A stretch of DNA of 64,000 nt from Gavia stellata (lineage: Eukaryota > Chordata > Aves > Gaviiformes > Gaviidae). The stretch's first letter is position 1. Every line of letters starts with the position of its first letter. Position numbers and translations under genes: made by a program. This document shows positions 1-13,400 of the stretch, piece by piece. The DNA is taken from contig NC_082598.1 in assembly GCF_030936135.1 (NCBI RefSeq), positions 50,002,347 through 50,066,346 on the forward strand, written 5' to 3'. The notes under the pieces were generated by a model. The model was not told the origin of the DNA, ran no database searches, and saw only the letters and a list, made by a program, of their open reading frames with translations.

Positions 1-785
1 CAAGAATGGAGAAAGCTGCATTTCTTCATCTCCAGGGTAATTTGAGGGTTTGGTTTTTTTGTCCCCCACTGTATGTCCAAATACTCTTTGGCATCCAATT
101 TTTGAAGTTAGACCAGGTTATGCAACCAACTTCTAACAATATGACCTCCTGGCTGACCTGTTCTGGGCAGGAGGTTGGATTAGAGACCTGCTTAAGGCTC
201 TTGCAATCTGAACTATCCTAGTCTTACTTCAACTAGCAAAATAGATTAATGATGTAGGAATAGTCTCCAAACTCTCACATAATAACTTGTGCTTGTATAA
301 GCAGTCCTTTTGTGCCAAAGGTGGTGTAATTACTATCACCTTTACTAGTATGGACAAGCTAGCAATGCTTTTAGATATACACAGATACTAAGTGTGGGCA
401 TTCCCGCAGTTTGAGAGAGAAGTGCTGAAAGCTTGGAAAAGGTCCATTTATATCTGTCTCTGCGTATGATGTAGCACTGTAGTTTTCCACCCCATAAATG
501 CTTGTATTGCCATTAGGTGTTAAAATAGCCCAAGAAATTTTGCTATTCTAGTGATAGGTTTTATTTTATCTGCTCTCCAACTTTCTGACACTGTGGATGA
601 GATATTTCATTGCTCAGTTAAGGACATCTTGCATTTTCAACAAGTACATTTAGGTTGGATCTTCTATTGCATCTCTCAGCAATTTTTTTTTCTAGGCTTT
701 CCAGAAAATATCAAACTACACATAATTCTTTGACTACATGCACTTTGGTTGTACTGATGGCTACGCTCCTTCTGCAAACTCCACA

Positions 786-2040
786 TCACAGAATCACAGA
801 ATGATAGGGGTTGAAAGGGATCTCTGGAGATCATCTAGTCCAACCCCCCCACCAGAGCAAGTTCACCTACAGCAGATTGCACAGGAATGCATCCAGGCGA
901 GTTTTGAGTATCTCCAGAGAAGGAGACTCCACAACCTCTCTGGGCAGCTTGTTCCAGTGCTTGGCTACCCTCAGAGGAAGGAAGTTCCTCCTCATCTTTA
1001 GATGGAACTTCTATGATCAAGTTTGTGCCCCTTAGCTCTTGTCCTGTCACTGGGCACCACTGCAAAAAGACTGGCCCCATCCTCCTGGCACCCACCCCTT
1101 AAGGTTTTATAAGCATTCATAAGATTCTCCCCCCCAGTCTTCTCTTCTCCAGACTAAAAAGACAACTCCCTCAGCCTTTCCTCATAAGAAAGATGTTCCA
1201 GTCCCCTATTCATCTTTGCAGCCCTTTGCTGTACCCTCTCCAGCAGTTCGCTGTCCTTCTTGAACCGGGGAGCCCAGAACTCGACACAGTACTCCAGATG
1301 CGGCCTCACCAGGGGAGAGTAGAGGGGGAGGATAACCTCCCTCGACCTGCTTGCCACACTCTTCTTGATGCACCCCAGGATGCCATTGGCCTTCTTGGCC
1401 ACATGGGCACATTGCTGGTTCATGGTCATCCTGTTGTCCACCAGGACTCCCAGGCACCTTTCCACAGAGCTGTTTTCCAGCAGGTCAGCCCCTAACCTGT
1501 ACTGATGCATGGGGTTATTCCTCCCCAGGTGCAGTACCCTACACTTGCCTTTGTTAAATTTCATAAGATTCCTCTCTGCCCAACTCTCCAGCCTGTCCAG
1601 GTCACGCTGAATGGCAGCGCAGCCTTCTGGTGTGTCAGCCACTCCTCACAGTTTTGTGTCATCAGCAAACTTGCTGAGGGTACACTCTATCCCTTCATCC
1701 AGGTCATTGATTAATATGTTGAACAGGATGGGACCCAGTACTGACCTCTGGGGAGCACCACTTGTTACAGACCTCCAACTAGGCTCTGTGCCACTAATCA
1801 CAACCCTCTGAGCTCTATCTATCAGCCAGTTTTTAATCCACTCCGCTGTCCATTCATCTAACCCACACTTCCTGAGCTTGCCTATGAGGATGATGTGGGA
1901 GACAGTGTCGAAAGCCTTGCTGAAGTCGGGGTAGACAACATCCACTGCCCTTCCCTCATCTATCCATCTGGTCATGCCATCAGAAGGCTATCAGATTGGT
2001 CAGACTTGACTTCCCTTTGGTGAATCCATGTTGACTGCTT
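786..2040 (-). mobile_element. CR1 LINE, 5'-truncated
   Basis: On the minus strand the element encodes the C-terminal part of a CR1 reverse transcriptase: [25 protein letters not shown], the catalytic FADDTKL, then [13 protein letters not shown] and [11 protein letters not shown]. It ends with the 3' untranslated part and a short ATTCTGTG-type tail at about 786. One in-frame TGA follows FADDTKL (GGA to TGA), and the front of the element is missing, the usual CR1 5' truncation. The upper border is approximate. It lies in an SH3D19 intron or upstream region, antisense to the gene. Confidence 0.93.
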
Positions 2041-5000
2041 CTGTACACATATACCCTGTAAACATCACTTGTTCTTTGGATTGGACTCATTCTTCAAAAA
2101 TGGTGATCACTGGCCTTGAGTTGCCTTGCTTTTGTGGTCATCCATCAGATGTCAGCAGTGAACAGAGAGCAATGCCTAAAACCTACGCAAGTAGTCCACT
2201 ACATTTTCTCTGCTCTGAGTAGCAATAAATGTTGCTGGATAGATTTTTCCTGTCCTGAAGTCTTTGCACAACTCTTTTTAAAAAATCTTGTTAATGTGTG
2301 AGAAGTTTGAAATTTCTGTTTTGGCATCTGGACATAAAGATTCTGGGAGGAAAGATAATCCTCAAGATAAAACTTTCTGAAATTACTTTGTGCTTGCTCT
2401 AGTGTTGTGTGCTTTTGCTAAAACAGCATAAGCAGGTGCAGAAATAAAACTAATGCTTTGGCAACCACGTTGGAAAAGCTCATTCCATGTAAACGCTGTT
2501 ACATGTAAGAGATTTTTACCAGCCTGTTCAAGTACCTGTTTGACTAAATGTGCCATATCAGGTAAAGCAAATGTCCTTGGCCTGATCAACTATAAATCTT
2601 TGAATGAAGCAGGATCACACAGTCCATTCATAGCCTCTACCAAAATAATTGGGCTACTCATGAAAAACCTCTGTGTAGACTGGGTAGAAAGAAATCCTAG
2701 AATGTTATGATAGCAGATGTGCTTGTTTCTGCTCCAGTTTTAAGTCTGAAGCCATGCTAAGTCTACTCTTGAATACTGTATTCCTTCTATTTGAGTGACC
2801 TGGTCTACTCTCCTAGTGTTAGGAGAATGCTGAGAAGCCTGAATTTCACCTGAGCTTACTTTCAGGTGAATGTGCAGTTTGCATCCTGAAAGAGCCTGCA
2901 TCCCATTCTCTCTCTTTTTTTCCCTTTTTAATTTCCCAGCCTATTGAAAGACATGGTCATGACCAGAGCATGGCAATTTACCATGCAGAGGCAGCTGCAA
3001 ATTGCATGTTTTGAGAAAGGTGGTGCATATTATTCTCTCTGGGTCAGAAATACCATTTCTAAGAACAGTGAACTGTTAACTTTGATGATGAAAAATATGG
3101 GGGAAAAATGAGATTGGGAAAATCACTGATGCTGGAATTTAGGTAGGATACCTGTCTAATATCTCTATTTATAGTCGTAAACAGGTTGAGATTTAGAACA
3201 TCTGAGTGAACGTCAGACTTTTTGTTGTAGCATTTCACAGTGGTTTTTTGAGCATGGACTTCATTCCTCTTTGTGATGTTATCTGTCAGGTTTCCATTGA
3301 ATCTCCAGCTATATTACTAGAAGGGGCCTGTTGTTGAAAATTTTCCCCCAAATATGGGTTAAGTATGCTTCCACAAACACTAGAGGGTTTTCATGGGGCT
3401 AGGTTTTAATAAAACCATTTGTTGATGAGGTTTGGCTCTGTCCCCTGTTCTGGGAAGACCCCGATAACAATACTGTTCTGTGTGAAGAGAATGTGTGAGC
3501 CTTGCCTTTAACAGCTGATTTAGTTATTTTAATTAAACATTGAAAGTAGACACAGTTGCATACTTCTGTAGTGGCAAGTATTGCAACATCAGCATCAACA
3601 CCTTTTGTACTATGTTGTTCTTGTGTCCTGAGCGTACTTCTTGCAGGACTGAGTATCTTCACAGCAGATAATACTATTCTGTGCTTTCAACTTTCCACAT
3701 CTAATTTGTTTGGAGATTCCCTTTATTGCTGCTGAGGTATCTGTTACCATCTTACTGCCACCTACTTAAAGACTACCAATAAACGTTTCAGAAAGATATC
3801 CATCTGTCCTGCTCACATGGGCAAAACCTGGTGTTTGTTCTGTAACCTCCTAATTTTTTATTTTAAACAAGGATGGTAAATGAGAGTGGGAGAAAAAAGC
3901 TGTCTCTCCTAAACTGGTAAAAGAAAGAGGTGCTATATAGTGTATTTGAATACACAGCTTTCATTTGTCTTCCCTGCGAACAAGCACAGTAATATATGTT
4001 ATCACATAAACCTTTGAAACAGAAGCTGTAGAAAAGTGAGACTAAGGAAGACACAGGCTTTAAGCATCATTGCAAAAGTTGAATAAAAAAATCGATAGAA
4101 GTCTGTTGATATGTGCTATGAAAAATGCCTTGCAGATTAATTTCCTTGAGCTGAGAAGCTTTAAATGAGTATATTAACAATTCTGTTTTCACACCTCCGT
4201 GAATTATGCTCAAACGATGCCCAATTGTTGTTAAACAACATAAAAATTTGATATGTTGTCAGTCCCACTGCACAAAGCAGTACAGTCATTTACTCAGTCA
4301 ATTTCTGCTGCAAACCCAACACTGGGGAATGGAATAACACAAACAAGGTAATGAGTTTTAAACTAATTATGAGGTGACAACAGTATAATTGAACATAAGA
4401 TAATGAGTGAAAAACCAAGGTTCATCGAGTGGTTTTCTCAGCCTTAGAAATGACTTTTTGCAGCCTTAAAAATTACTTCTCAGATTTATTGATTTAGAGA
4501 CCTCTGCCAACTGTTGAATGGTCGAGAAAACCATTTCTGCACATAGCAATGATTAACAGCTGACAAACAGTAATTTGTACAATTTAAAATCTCCCATGAA
4601 TTTACAAGAATACAGATTTGTGATTATTTTGAGTGTTTAGAGCATTTCCAGTTGTTCTTATGATGTCTATATTTTTATAAGATGGAGGCTTTGGAAAAAT
4701 GTTTCTTCATCGTTCATGCAGAACTTCCTTAACCTCTGTGGAACCTTACCTTGAGAGGTGCTCTGTGTGCCAGCGTGTTCCCTACGGTCCTGCTGTGTCA
4801 AGGAGCCCATGACTTAGCCCTGCTCACCTTTCCTCTGCGTGCCCTGTGTCTCCAGCTTCCCAGTGGGCCAGTGCAGCTTTGAGGCACTGCAGCCCTGCTG
4901 CCTTGCCAGGGTCACTCCTCAAATCTGTCGTAGAGTTACCAGATACCTGAAAGAGAGAGGAAAGCCTGCTTTCAGTTTTCTTTTTTCAGCTGCACTGAAG

Positions 5001-7476
5001 TCACTCTGAACAGCAGCGTAAAAATTAAGATTAGATAAATCTTCTTTTTCCAGTGCAATTCAAATGTTAGCAGTGTAGCTAGCAGACATAGGTATAAAGG
5101 AATAAAAGAAAATTATAACTGCAGGCTTGCTCCAAGAGTGGGATTTTTGTTTCTTGTATTGACCATACTGCCAGAATAATTGCACCCCTCTTGTGGTCTG
5201 TGTTTTCAAGTCCTCTAGAAAAAAACCTTGCTCTGATGCAGCTTTCACTGAAAAGACCTAAATCTTTTACTGTCTAGTGCTAATCCATAAGTTAAACAAG
5301 ATGTTAGTTTTGCCCTTACCTTCTAAAACATTCTGGGTTGCCTGTGCCTGGTTTCTGGATGCACCAGTGTCTTTGGGCACAACGTGATGGAGCCATCTTC
5401 TGTCTAGATGGTAACAGAGCTTTTTTTTAACTGTAGCCTGTATACCTTTAGCTGTAGACAAATCGTTGGCCTTTCATGATCCTTTCCACCTGAAGCATAC
5501 GCTCAAAGCTGTTGTACAAGCAGCCTGACAAAAGGAATTTATGTGCTTTGATTCGTGATTAACATGTGACATGAAGGTACCCAGGCAGATTTCTGGGGAG
5601 CCTGTAGGCTGGTAGATGTCTTGGCTTTGAGAGACAGCATGGCACAAACCCCCATGGGACACCTGTACGTGATGGATACACCTATGAAGAGAACCTTAAG
5701 CAAGGAGCTAGTGGGAGGTGGGCATCTGAGCAGGGGTGAGCATGCACGGGCCCTGAGGCATGTTGTCCCTGCTGTTGCTACATCTGTGGCTGGCAGTGGG
5801 AGCTGGGGAGAGCTGGGGGCATGGGCAGAGGGGGCTGCCAGCTGCAGGCAGAAGCGCCTGGCAAGGAGGAGCAGCAGCAGAGGCTGGGGGAGCTGTGACC
5901 GCCAAGTCCTGTGCATGCGGGAAGGCAGTCCATTACACTGTAATTCAGCAGCTCAGTATTACACGGTGTTTTGCCTCTCTGAAATTACTTTGGGCCTATT
6001 TTTGGTGAAAAAAAACCCAAACAGAACCTGATGTACTTGGTCTTCTTCCCCTCTCTCTAAAAATGCCAAGACTTTTTTAATTAAAATGCTAACAGGTTTT
6101 TAATGAAGTTGTTCATAAATAAATGCTGTATTTCTGGATTTTCTTAAATCTTATGTATATTCCTAGACACAGATTTCTAGTGTCTTGATAAACTGCACCG
6201 TGTTATACTATCCAAAATTATCTGTAAGAAATCGTGACTTCATATTACAGAATTTTTTAAAATTGTTTTTTATAAGTGTTGAAGATAAGATTTTATCAAA
6301 TACAGGGCTTCCAACTTTGTCAGAAAGTGTGGCGGTAGTTTTGGGAAAGGGTATGCTTTTATAAAGAGTCCTGAAAAATTTAAAGAGATGCCCAGCATAC
6401 TTCCTCTCTGAGACTGACACTCCATAAATAACATCTCATTGAGCTACACATCTAAAAAGGCCACCAGAGGAGGTCAGACTCAGTTGTTGGGGCTATGAAT
6501 ATGTGTCATGGAGAATTTATTGTCCGGAGTGCTTCTCCAGTTTCTACTTTACACATTTATGATACAGTTAAGCGTTGCGATTTTACTGCAGTTTTTGGTA
6601 ATGTCAGAGAAAAAGGTAGCAGTTGTTAACGACAGAGAAAAGGTATAAATGAAGCATTGCTCTTTGACATGAAGGTGTACTTGAGAAAGAACCCATTGAT
6701 TTGGATTTTATTTATGTACAAGTATTTTTACAGCTGCCTTCTACATGCGCATATGTTCCCATGCCTATTAATAAGAGACCAGTGCTTAAGTTTATGAAGC
6801 ATAGAAAACATTGCTCCTGTCTTACCGATGAAACGATTGGACAGGCTTGTAGAAGAATGAGTGATACAGGCAGGGACAGAACTCGGGCACGACTCCCAGT
6901 CCCTGGTCTGAACCAGTCTCCCCCATGACAGGAGGTTTATAATCAACAAAATAATGCAGAATTTTCCTAGTGAATTAATTGTTCTACAGCAAATGCATTT
7001 TGTAATCAGTGATATTTAAATGTTTTTATTTGTTTTGTTTCTGTAGGCATTTTATCTGCTGCAGTGCTGATTGTTTAGCTTTGGCAAGATTTTATTGATT
7101 AAAACTTTTTAGCAAATGTGTTCACATCTATGTCTGCATATTAGAGCAACTGCTTTGAAAACATTTCCCTAAAGCCATTCTGATTTCAAGTCCCTATTAC
7201 CAAGCAGTGAAGTTCCTCTTGTTCAGTGGCTTATATAATCCCAGAAGGCATCTGGAGCATGTTTATGTTAAGTCAACTATGAATGCAGATGTACAGAAAA
7301 GACATGTTATTTACAAAGAGCCGAGTATGCTATTTGCATCAGCCTGATTTATGTATTTTTTCCATTACTTTCTTGGGTGTGAAATATGAATGGCCTTTAT
7401 AACGAAAGGAATACCCAGTGAGATTTGTGTTCAACAAATAAATATTAAATACGTTGGGTTTCTTTTTTTCTTTTAG
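2041..7476. other. Non-coding DNA left of the first SH3D19 exon seen
   Basis: AT-rich sequence with no splice-compatible exon matching the SH3D19 N-terminal region. It is taken as an SH3D19 intron. A GC-richer patch at about 5700-5930 has open frames but no recognisable protein. Confidence 0.6.
6810..6915 (-). mobile_element. MIR/CORE-SINE-like remnant
   Basis: CTGTCTTACCGATGAAACGA followed later by GGGACAGAACTCGGGCACG and ACTCCCAGTCCCTGGT resembles the MIR reverse complement (TTTTACAGATGAGGAAACTG, GGATTCGAACCCAGG, GACTCCCAGTCC). It is diverged, so the call is tentative. Confidence 0.4.
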
Positions 7477-10400
7477 ATCCATTTCAGTTCCTCACCAAAA
7501 GTGAACCTGCAAAGGAACAGACAGCTCAACCAGCTTTAGCCCGGAAACCCACTGTGATCCGAATCCCAGCTAAATCTGGGAAATGTAAGTTGTTCTTCCA
7601 AACCATCTGAGAAATCTCTGTCAGAAAATCATTCTGAGTTGCTGTTTACTAGTTATATTAGCTGCCAAAGGAATCTCGTGGTACAGTTTGACAAGACAGA
7701 GGAGCCAACCTAAGGGCTGTGGTGGGAGGGAGAAATAGTTGGGAGTCACGTTCCCCTCTCCCTGCTTCCCAGCTACCTCGTCTGGCTCCCTCCCTTTCGC
7801 TAACTTTGATGTCCCTCAAACCTTATGGAGCTATGCATGTCAGAGGTGAAACAGCATGGGGCGGATCTAAAGGCTGGCAGGGAACAGCTGGAGGAGACCC
7901 TTTCAGCAGAAGCAAGCTTGTCTCATCAGCTAAACCATATCACTGAGCTGTACCTTTGGTCAGATGGACTTCTGTTCTGACATCAGCTGAGGATATTTTA
8001 ATGCTGCTCCTGAGCTTCCTGGGAGCAGGGCCCCCACTTGTCAAAGGAACAACATTAGAGTAGTAAACTTTGCTTGAAACACAGCTTAGTTGGGATGTAA
8101 GCATAGTTTTCACAGCTTACATCAAAAAGTTCCCTTGACCCTTGTTAGATTTGAAATCTGTGGCCATTTAAGCAGTAGTATTTTGGTAGCAGTTGAGGCA
8201 ATAAAAAAAGCATGCGAGAACTGGGATGCAAAAACCTGATGTGTTCAATTTTGTGTCAAGGTCTTGACTGTAGTTTTCTGACAGTTACCGTATCCCTAAT
8301 GCCTTCTACCTCTAATCCTTTACAGCTTTACAAATGACACTGACAATATCTCAGAGTGGAAATTTATCAGAGAACCACAAGGTCTTTGTGTTGATCTTTG
8401 TATGCTGGAGTACATACTTGCTTCTGTTTTGCCTTATGTTTTATCCTCAAAGCTTAGGGAGAAATGTCACAAGATAGCTCTTAAAACCTGAATATCAAAA
8501 TCATGTTTTATTACACTGAGTAGGTGTAGAGCCATCTTGTAGCAACTAGATGTCCAGGTGGCTTTTCTCCTAAGACTTTCTCTCATTATTTCCCAAGTTC
8601 CCTTCTCTCCCCCCTCCACCCCAGTGCTAAAACAGTAGGTTTTCTTTTCCTCGGCATATGTGAGAAATTATTAAAAATGCAGAGAAAGCTGAAGATACAG
8701 CTATGAGGAAAAGTCTTTCTGTTAATACCTGACCAAAAATAGAAGGTTTTTTTTAGCTGAAAGAATATGCTTATGAACTAATGTAAAGAACCCAAGACAT
8801 AATTCTTCTCCACAAAGGAAATTGTGATTTCCATTTAAAATGAAAAAAAGAAGACATGACAATTTTTTTTTTTTTATTTACACCACCCCCACCCCCCCCA
8901 CACACCCCCCCAGCTAGATTTTCTTTTGAACTTGTAGATAACTGGTCCCTTGCTGCTCTCTAGTGGTAATTGAACTTTCCACAGGAGACTGCCAGTCATA
9001 CTGTACTTAGCTACAATTGTCAGGGGGGTGTGAAGGACTGCTTTATGGGAGGCTGTGGCTGGAAGATTAATGGGATGTGGAGGAACAGAAGCAGATTCCA
9101 AGCAGAGTAGCCTTTTGTCAGATAGGAGCTGCTGCAGAAATGTAAGCTGTTAGAAGTTAAAAAAATGAGAAAAGTACAACTGGGCCAAGGTATAACATGG
9201 ATATAGTAGGATTTACCTTGTAAGAGGGCCACATAATCTCAGTACAAGGGGTCTTTCACCATCATGGGTATGGAGGGAGATTAATTCTGTCAGGAACCAG
9301 CACACACCAAAAAGAAAACCCCCAATAAACCAAAAAAATCCCTACCTAGCACTACAAAAAAAAAAAAAGGACAGAGCTGGATGCTTAAGAATTTGAACTC
9401 CGGTAAAGCACTCACTTAGCATTAGCATTTTTGTCAAGATGTGATTAGAAAGGAAGCACGAAACTTCCACTTCAGTTATTACACTTAGAAATCACTGAAA
9501 ATAACACCTGCCTTACAGTTCTTGGGTTTTTTTTTTCCTTTATTTCCTTTAATTTTGATCTTATACAGAGTAAAGGCAAGGAAATTAGGCCATCTGTGTA
9601 TATATCAAGATTTGAAGTGGTGTGAATAAATAAATCTCGTGCTTTTTATATATCAGTAAGGTATGATAAGAGATTTCTCTTGCAATTACTGTCAGGTATT
9701 GTTTTTACTTTGCATCCATCATAGTAGCTTAGAAGAGTGATGAACTTCACTGACTTTTTTCCCTGTGCTCGGTCACTGCTAACATGGAAACTGTGACCTA
9801 AGAATAAGGGATTTATCCTTGAACTGATCCAGTTTTAAACATCACACCAGTGTTTTAGATCATAGTAATGCAACTGAGGCATTAAAAACAAACAACGCTT
9901 CTCCTTCCTATGTGTTATTTCTTTGTTGAGATTACTATTCATGAAATGAGCAACTGAAAGTTTTCATTTTGATAGAATCTCTCCTCTTTTTTGTCATCAG
10001 TCTATAAATGTCCAGGCTATCTACACATATTTTTACATAACTCCGAGACTGGCTGGAAGTCAGAAGAGCTTAAGTGTCTGAAGCTCTTTGTATGAAATGA
10101 ATTCTTTTAGTATACAAATACATTGTAAAATAAATGGCAAGGTTCCAATATATAAAGGCAAAATGATTGGTAAATATGCTGGCAAAACCTGTACAAGTGC
10201 TTCCCAGGTTTCAATGGCAGAGACGTTGAAAGCAAATGTCATATAATTAGCAGGGGTTTGTGTTCTTTATTGAGACTGAGGACATCATCGCCCTTCCGTA
10301 GTAAGAGCTGTACTGTTTCTTTCTCTGTGTCCTAAATTTGCTTAGCTCCTTAAAGACTATCAGGGAGCTTCCATCTCTGTTTTCTTTCTGTCACCCTGAA

Positions 10401-13400
10401 TTTTGTAGCAGGCAACGGTTTCTTTTCTTGCCTTTACCTTTCTGGAGATTCTTCCATCCAAGTCTCCTGATCTTTCAGGGTTACTTGAAATAACCTTCAG
10501 CTGTTTTCCAGCCTGAAGGATATTCCAGGAGCTGACAGCTGAAAAAAGTGAGCTACTTTAGAAATGTGGCTGAGAGATGGTGATGGTGTTTCAGGGTATC
10601 CAGTAATGAGTCTGACATTCCCAGGGATAGAAACTCTTCTACTCATCTAATATTATATCAACAAGTATTGCAGCTGAAACCCTTGAATAACTTGCTGGTG
10701 TCCTGAAAGTAAAGTGAAGATCCGTTATGCAGGATGGGAAGTACTCCTGAAGTCAACCTCAGAGTTGCAATGTTCCCTTCACATCCCTTTTCTCTTCACT
10801 AGTCTTTAAGTGGTCCTACCCATTGGCTGCTTTGGCTTTGAGGAAGGAAATTGTATTCACAACAAAATGCCCCAGCCAAGGTGGATTCCCTTACCTATTG
10901 TTGGTCCATGTAATGAAGCTATTAATTAGTCTTTCATTTGGGAACTTCTGGTTTTTTGACAGCTTTAAATGAAATTCCGCATAGCCCTCCGCCACTTCCT
11001 GCTGAAAAGCCTATTGGGAACACCTCCGATATCACAGTGGGAAAACCCAGCAGTGGTGGCCTAGTAAAAAAAGTGGTAAGTTAGAACTGTTTTCCTGTAT
11101 TACAACTTTGTCTGCATTGGTTAACAGATGTCTTGTGACTCTCAAGCATTTGTAAAGTAAGTTATTTGAAGGACCGAAGGATGAAAAGGACTACTCAAAA
11201 ATGTAAGGCTTTTTTCTTTTAATTGCATCCTCTAATTTAATTATGTAATTTGGACTGCTGTCAGTTCTGAAAAGCACTTTGTTGATTTTACTAAACTTTG
11301 ATCACATCTATCTTCAATTTTCTGTATTTAGCAGCTGGAATCAGGCTATTCTACAATTTAGTTTCAAAAGCATTGCAAAGTGGTTCGAAGTCCAATGAGA
11401 TTTACTTAGTGAAATATTGTCAAAGTCCTTTAGAAATGTATTTTTTTACCTTCATACACACAGTACCTCTCAGTGTCTGTGCTAATTTCCAGGCAGAGGA
11501 AACTTTTCTGTAGATGAATGAAGCTTGCTTTCTTCACCTCTTTCCTTCTAGTTGTTTTCTACTGGTCCTGTCAGAGCCTGAGTAGAACCATCTATTTTGG
11601 AAAGTAAGGCTCTGCTCCTCGCTCCTGAGCATATACTAATGGTAGACATTGTAGCTGTGTATCCTATATGCACTTTGACACAGATTTACAAAAAGGAATT
11701 AAAATAAACTAGAAAATGAGAGTAGAATTTCCAAATATTGAGTGCTGTGATGACAAGAATGGCAGAGAATCTTGTGGAAACCACAGGCCGTAAAAAGATC
11801 AAATCAAATCAAAAGCCGTCACTAGATGGACAACTGCCAACAAATGTCTTTGTGGCTACCTCTGCTAATAGGGTAAAGGGGTTTTTAAATGTCATGATTG
11901 AAGAGGCTATTCATAGAAGCCCCATCTTTTCTGGATAATGCTAAAAAATAATTTGCAACGCAAGACGTTAAATAATATTTTATACTGTGTCACCCCAAAA
12001 CTTTTACAGTGTCATCCAGGTTATTGTGACAGGCATATGTAAGCTTCAGAGGATTTTTTTTTTAAGAAGACGACTGCATCAAATCCACTGAAACATTTAA
12101 ATCTTGTCTTTGGAAAGATAAGAACTTCTGCGCTTGTAAAACTAGTATTGTTTGTCAGTGGAAGTGATTAACCAGTAACAGTAAAAATTGTTGACCGTAA
12201 ACAGCAGTTGGCACAGCTTTCTTCCTTTTCACACAGAAGAGGAAAATTTTGGTATGAGGACAACGTCCCCATCTGAAAGTGGCAGGTTGTTTTCTTTCTA
12301 ATCAGGATCGTTTGATCAGGAAGATTCATTTGGGGACTTAATTAAGGGTCAAAATTTTGTCACAAAATACATCTAGGTATTTTCTAGGTGGGAAAAATCA
12401 CAGAAATTGTTTACCATTTTCAAGCATGTGTATCCCTAATTAAATAAACAAGACTGTTCAGACCTATTTAAAACTACTGGTTCAAAAAGGATACTTTTGA
12501 AGCCAGAATCAGCACTCTGATTCACCATGCTGTTCCATAAGCAGCTGTGCTTGTTCAGCGGAGCTGGCAGTACTCTCTGGCACTGGGATGAAAATCAACA
12601 GCAGGAAGCAGAAGGGATGGTAACTTGCTAATCCATTACTGTGGTCCAAGCCCTTCAGACACGGCACATCTTCCCCTCTGCTGACTCTGCTACAGGGCAG
12701 TAGTCTCTGGCAGGGTCAGGATGGGCAGCTGGGAGGAGTGACGCCTTAATCTGCCAAAGCAAGATTCACCAGGGTTTATCTGTTAGATCTCTAGGAAACT
12801 TACTCAGATGCCTTCTTTAATGAGAGCTAATGTTATTTGCAAGAGATGCTGTCCTGTGTGAGTTGCATCAATATCGTGTTTTCTGCTTTAAGTCTGTTCA
12901 AAGTGTTTCATCTGTCAAAGTTAAATCAAAATTGATAATGTAACTGCGGCAGTTGGAATCCCACAGGCGGTGAAATTGTATGTTTGTATGACTCTCCTGA
13001 ATTTGCCTCTTAAGCCCTGACTCCCATGTAGTAGGAAAAGAGGGCTGGGTTATGCCTAATGCACAATTTAAGCTGTGATTCAAGTAGTCAGCCAGGTTAT
13101 TTACATCTCCCTCTATGTCCAACAAGACTTTAAAATGCTAGAACACACCATAATACTTACTACTTTATTCCCAGACCTCCAGAAACTCTTGTTTTTCCTG
13201 TCTGTAGGATATAATTTAATACAAGAAATGCATCATTTCAACAAGAACATTTTTGTTTCTTAGGCTTAAAGGAATGGCTTTTTTCTTTTGAATCTTTGTA
13301 GGAGTTGGATCATTCAGAACAGGGTGGAGTCCCTCAGCTAGAACCTGTACTACCCCCAAGGTAAGTGCAATTCTTCTGTGACTCACTTAAAAGGGGTGTT

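Noticed and set aside
1193-1811. Plus-strand ORFs over the first CR1
   Set aside because: These are antisense shadows of the CR1 reverse transcriptase frame.
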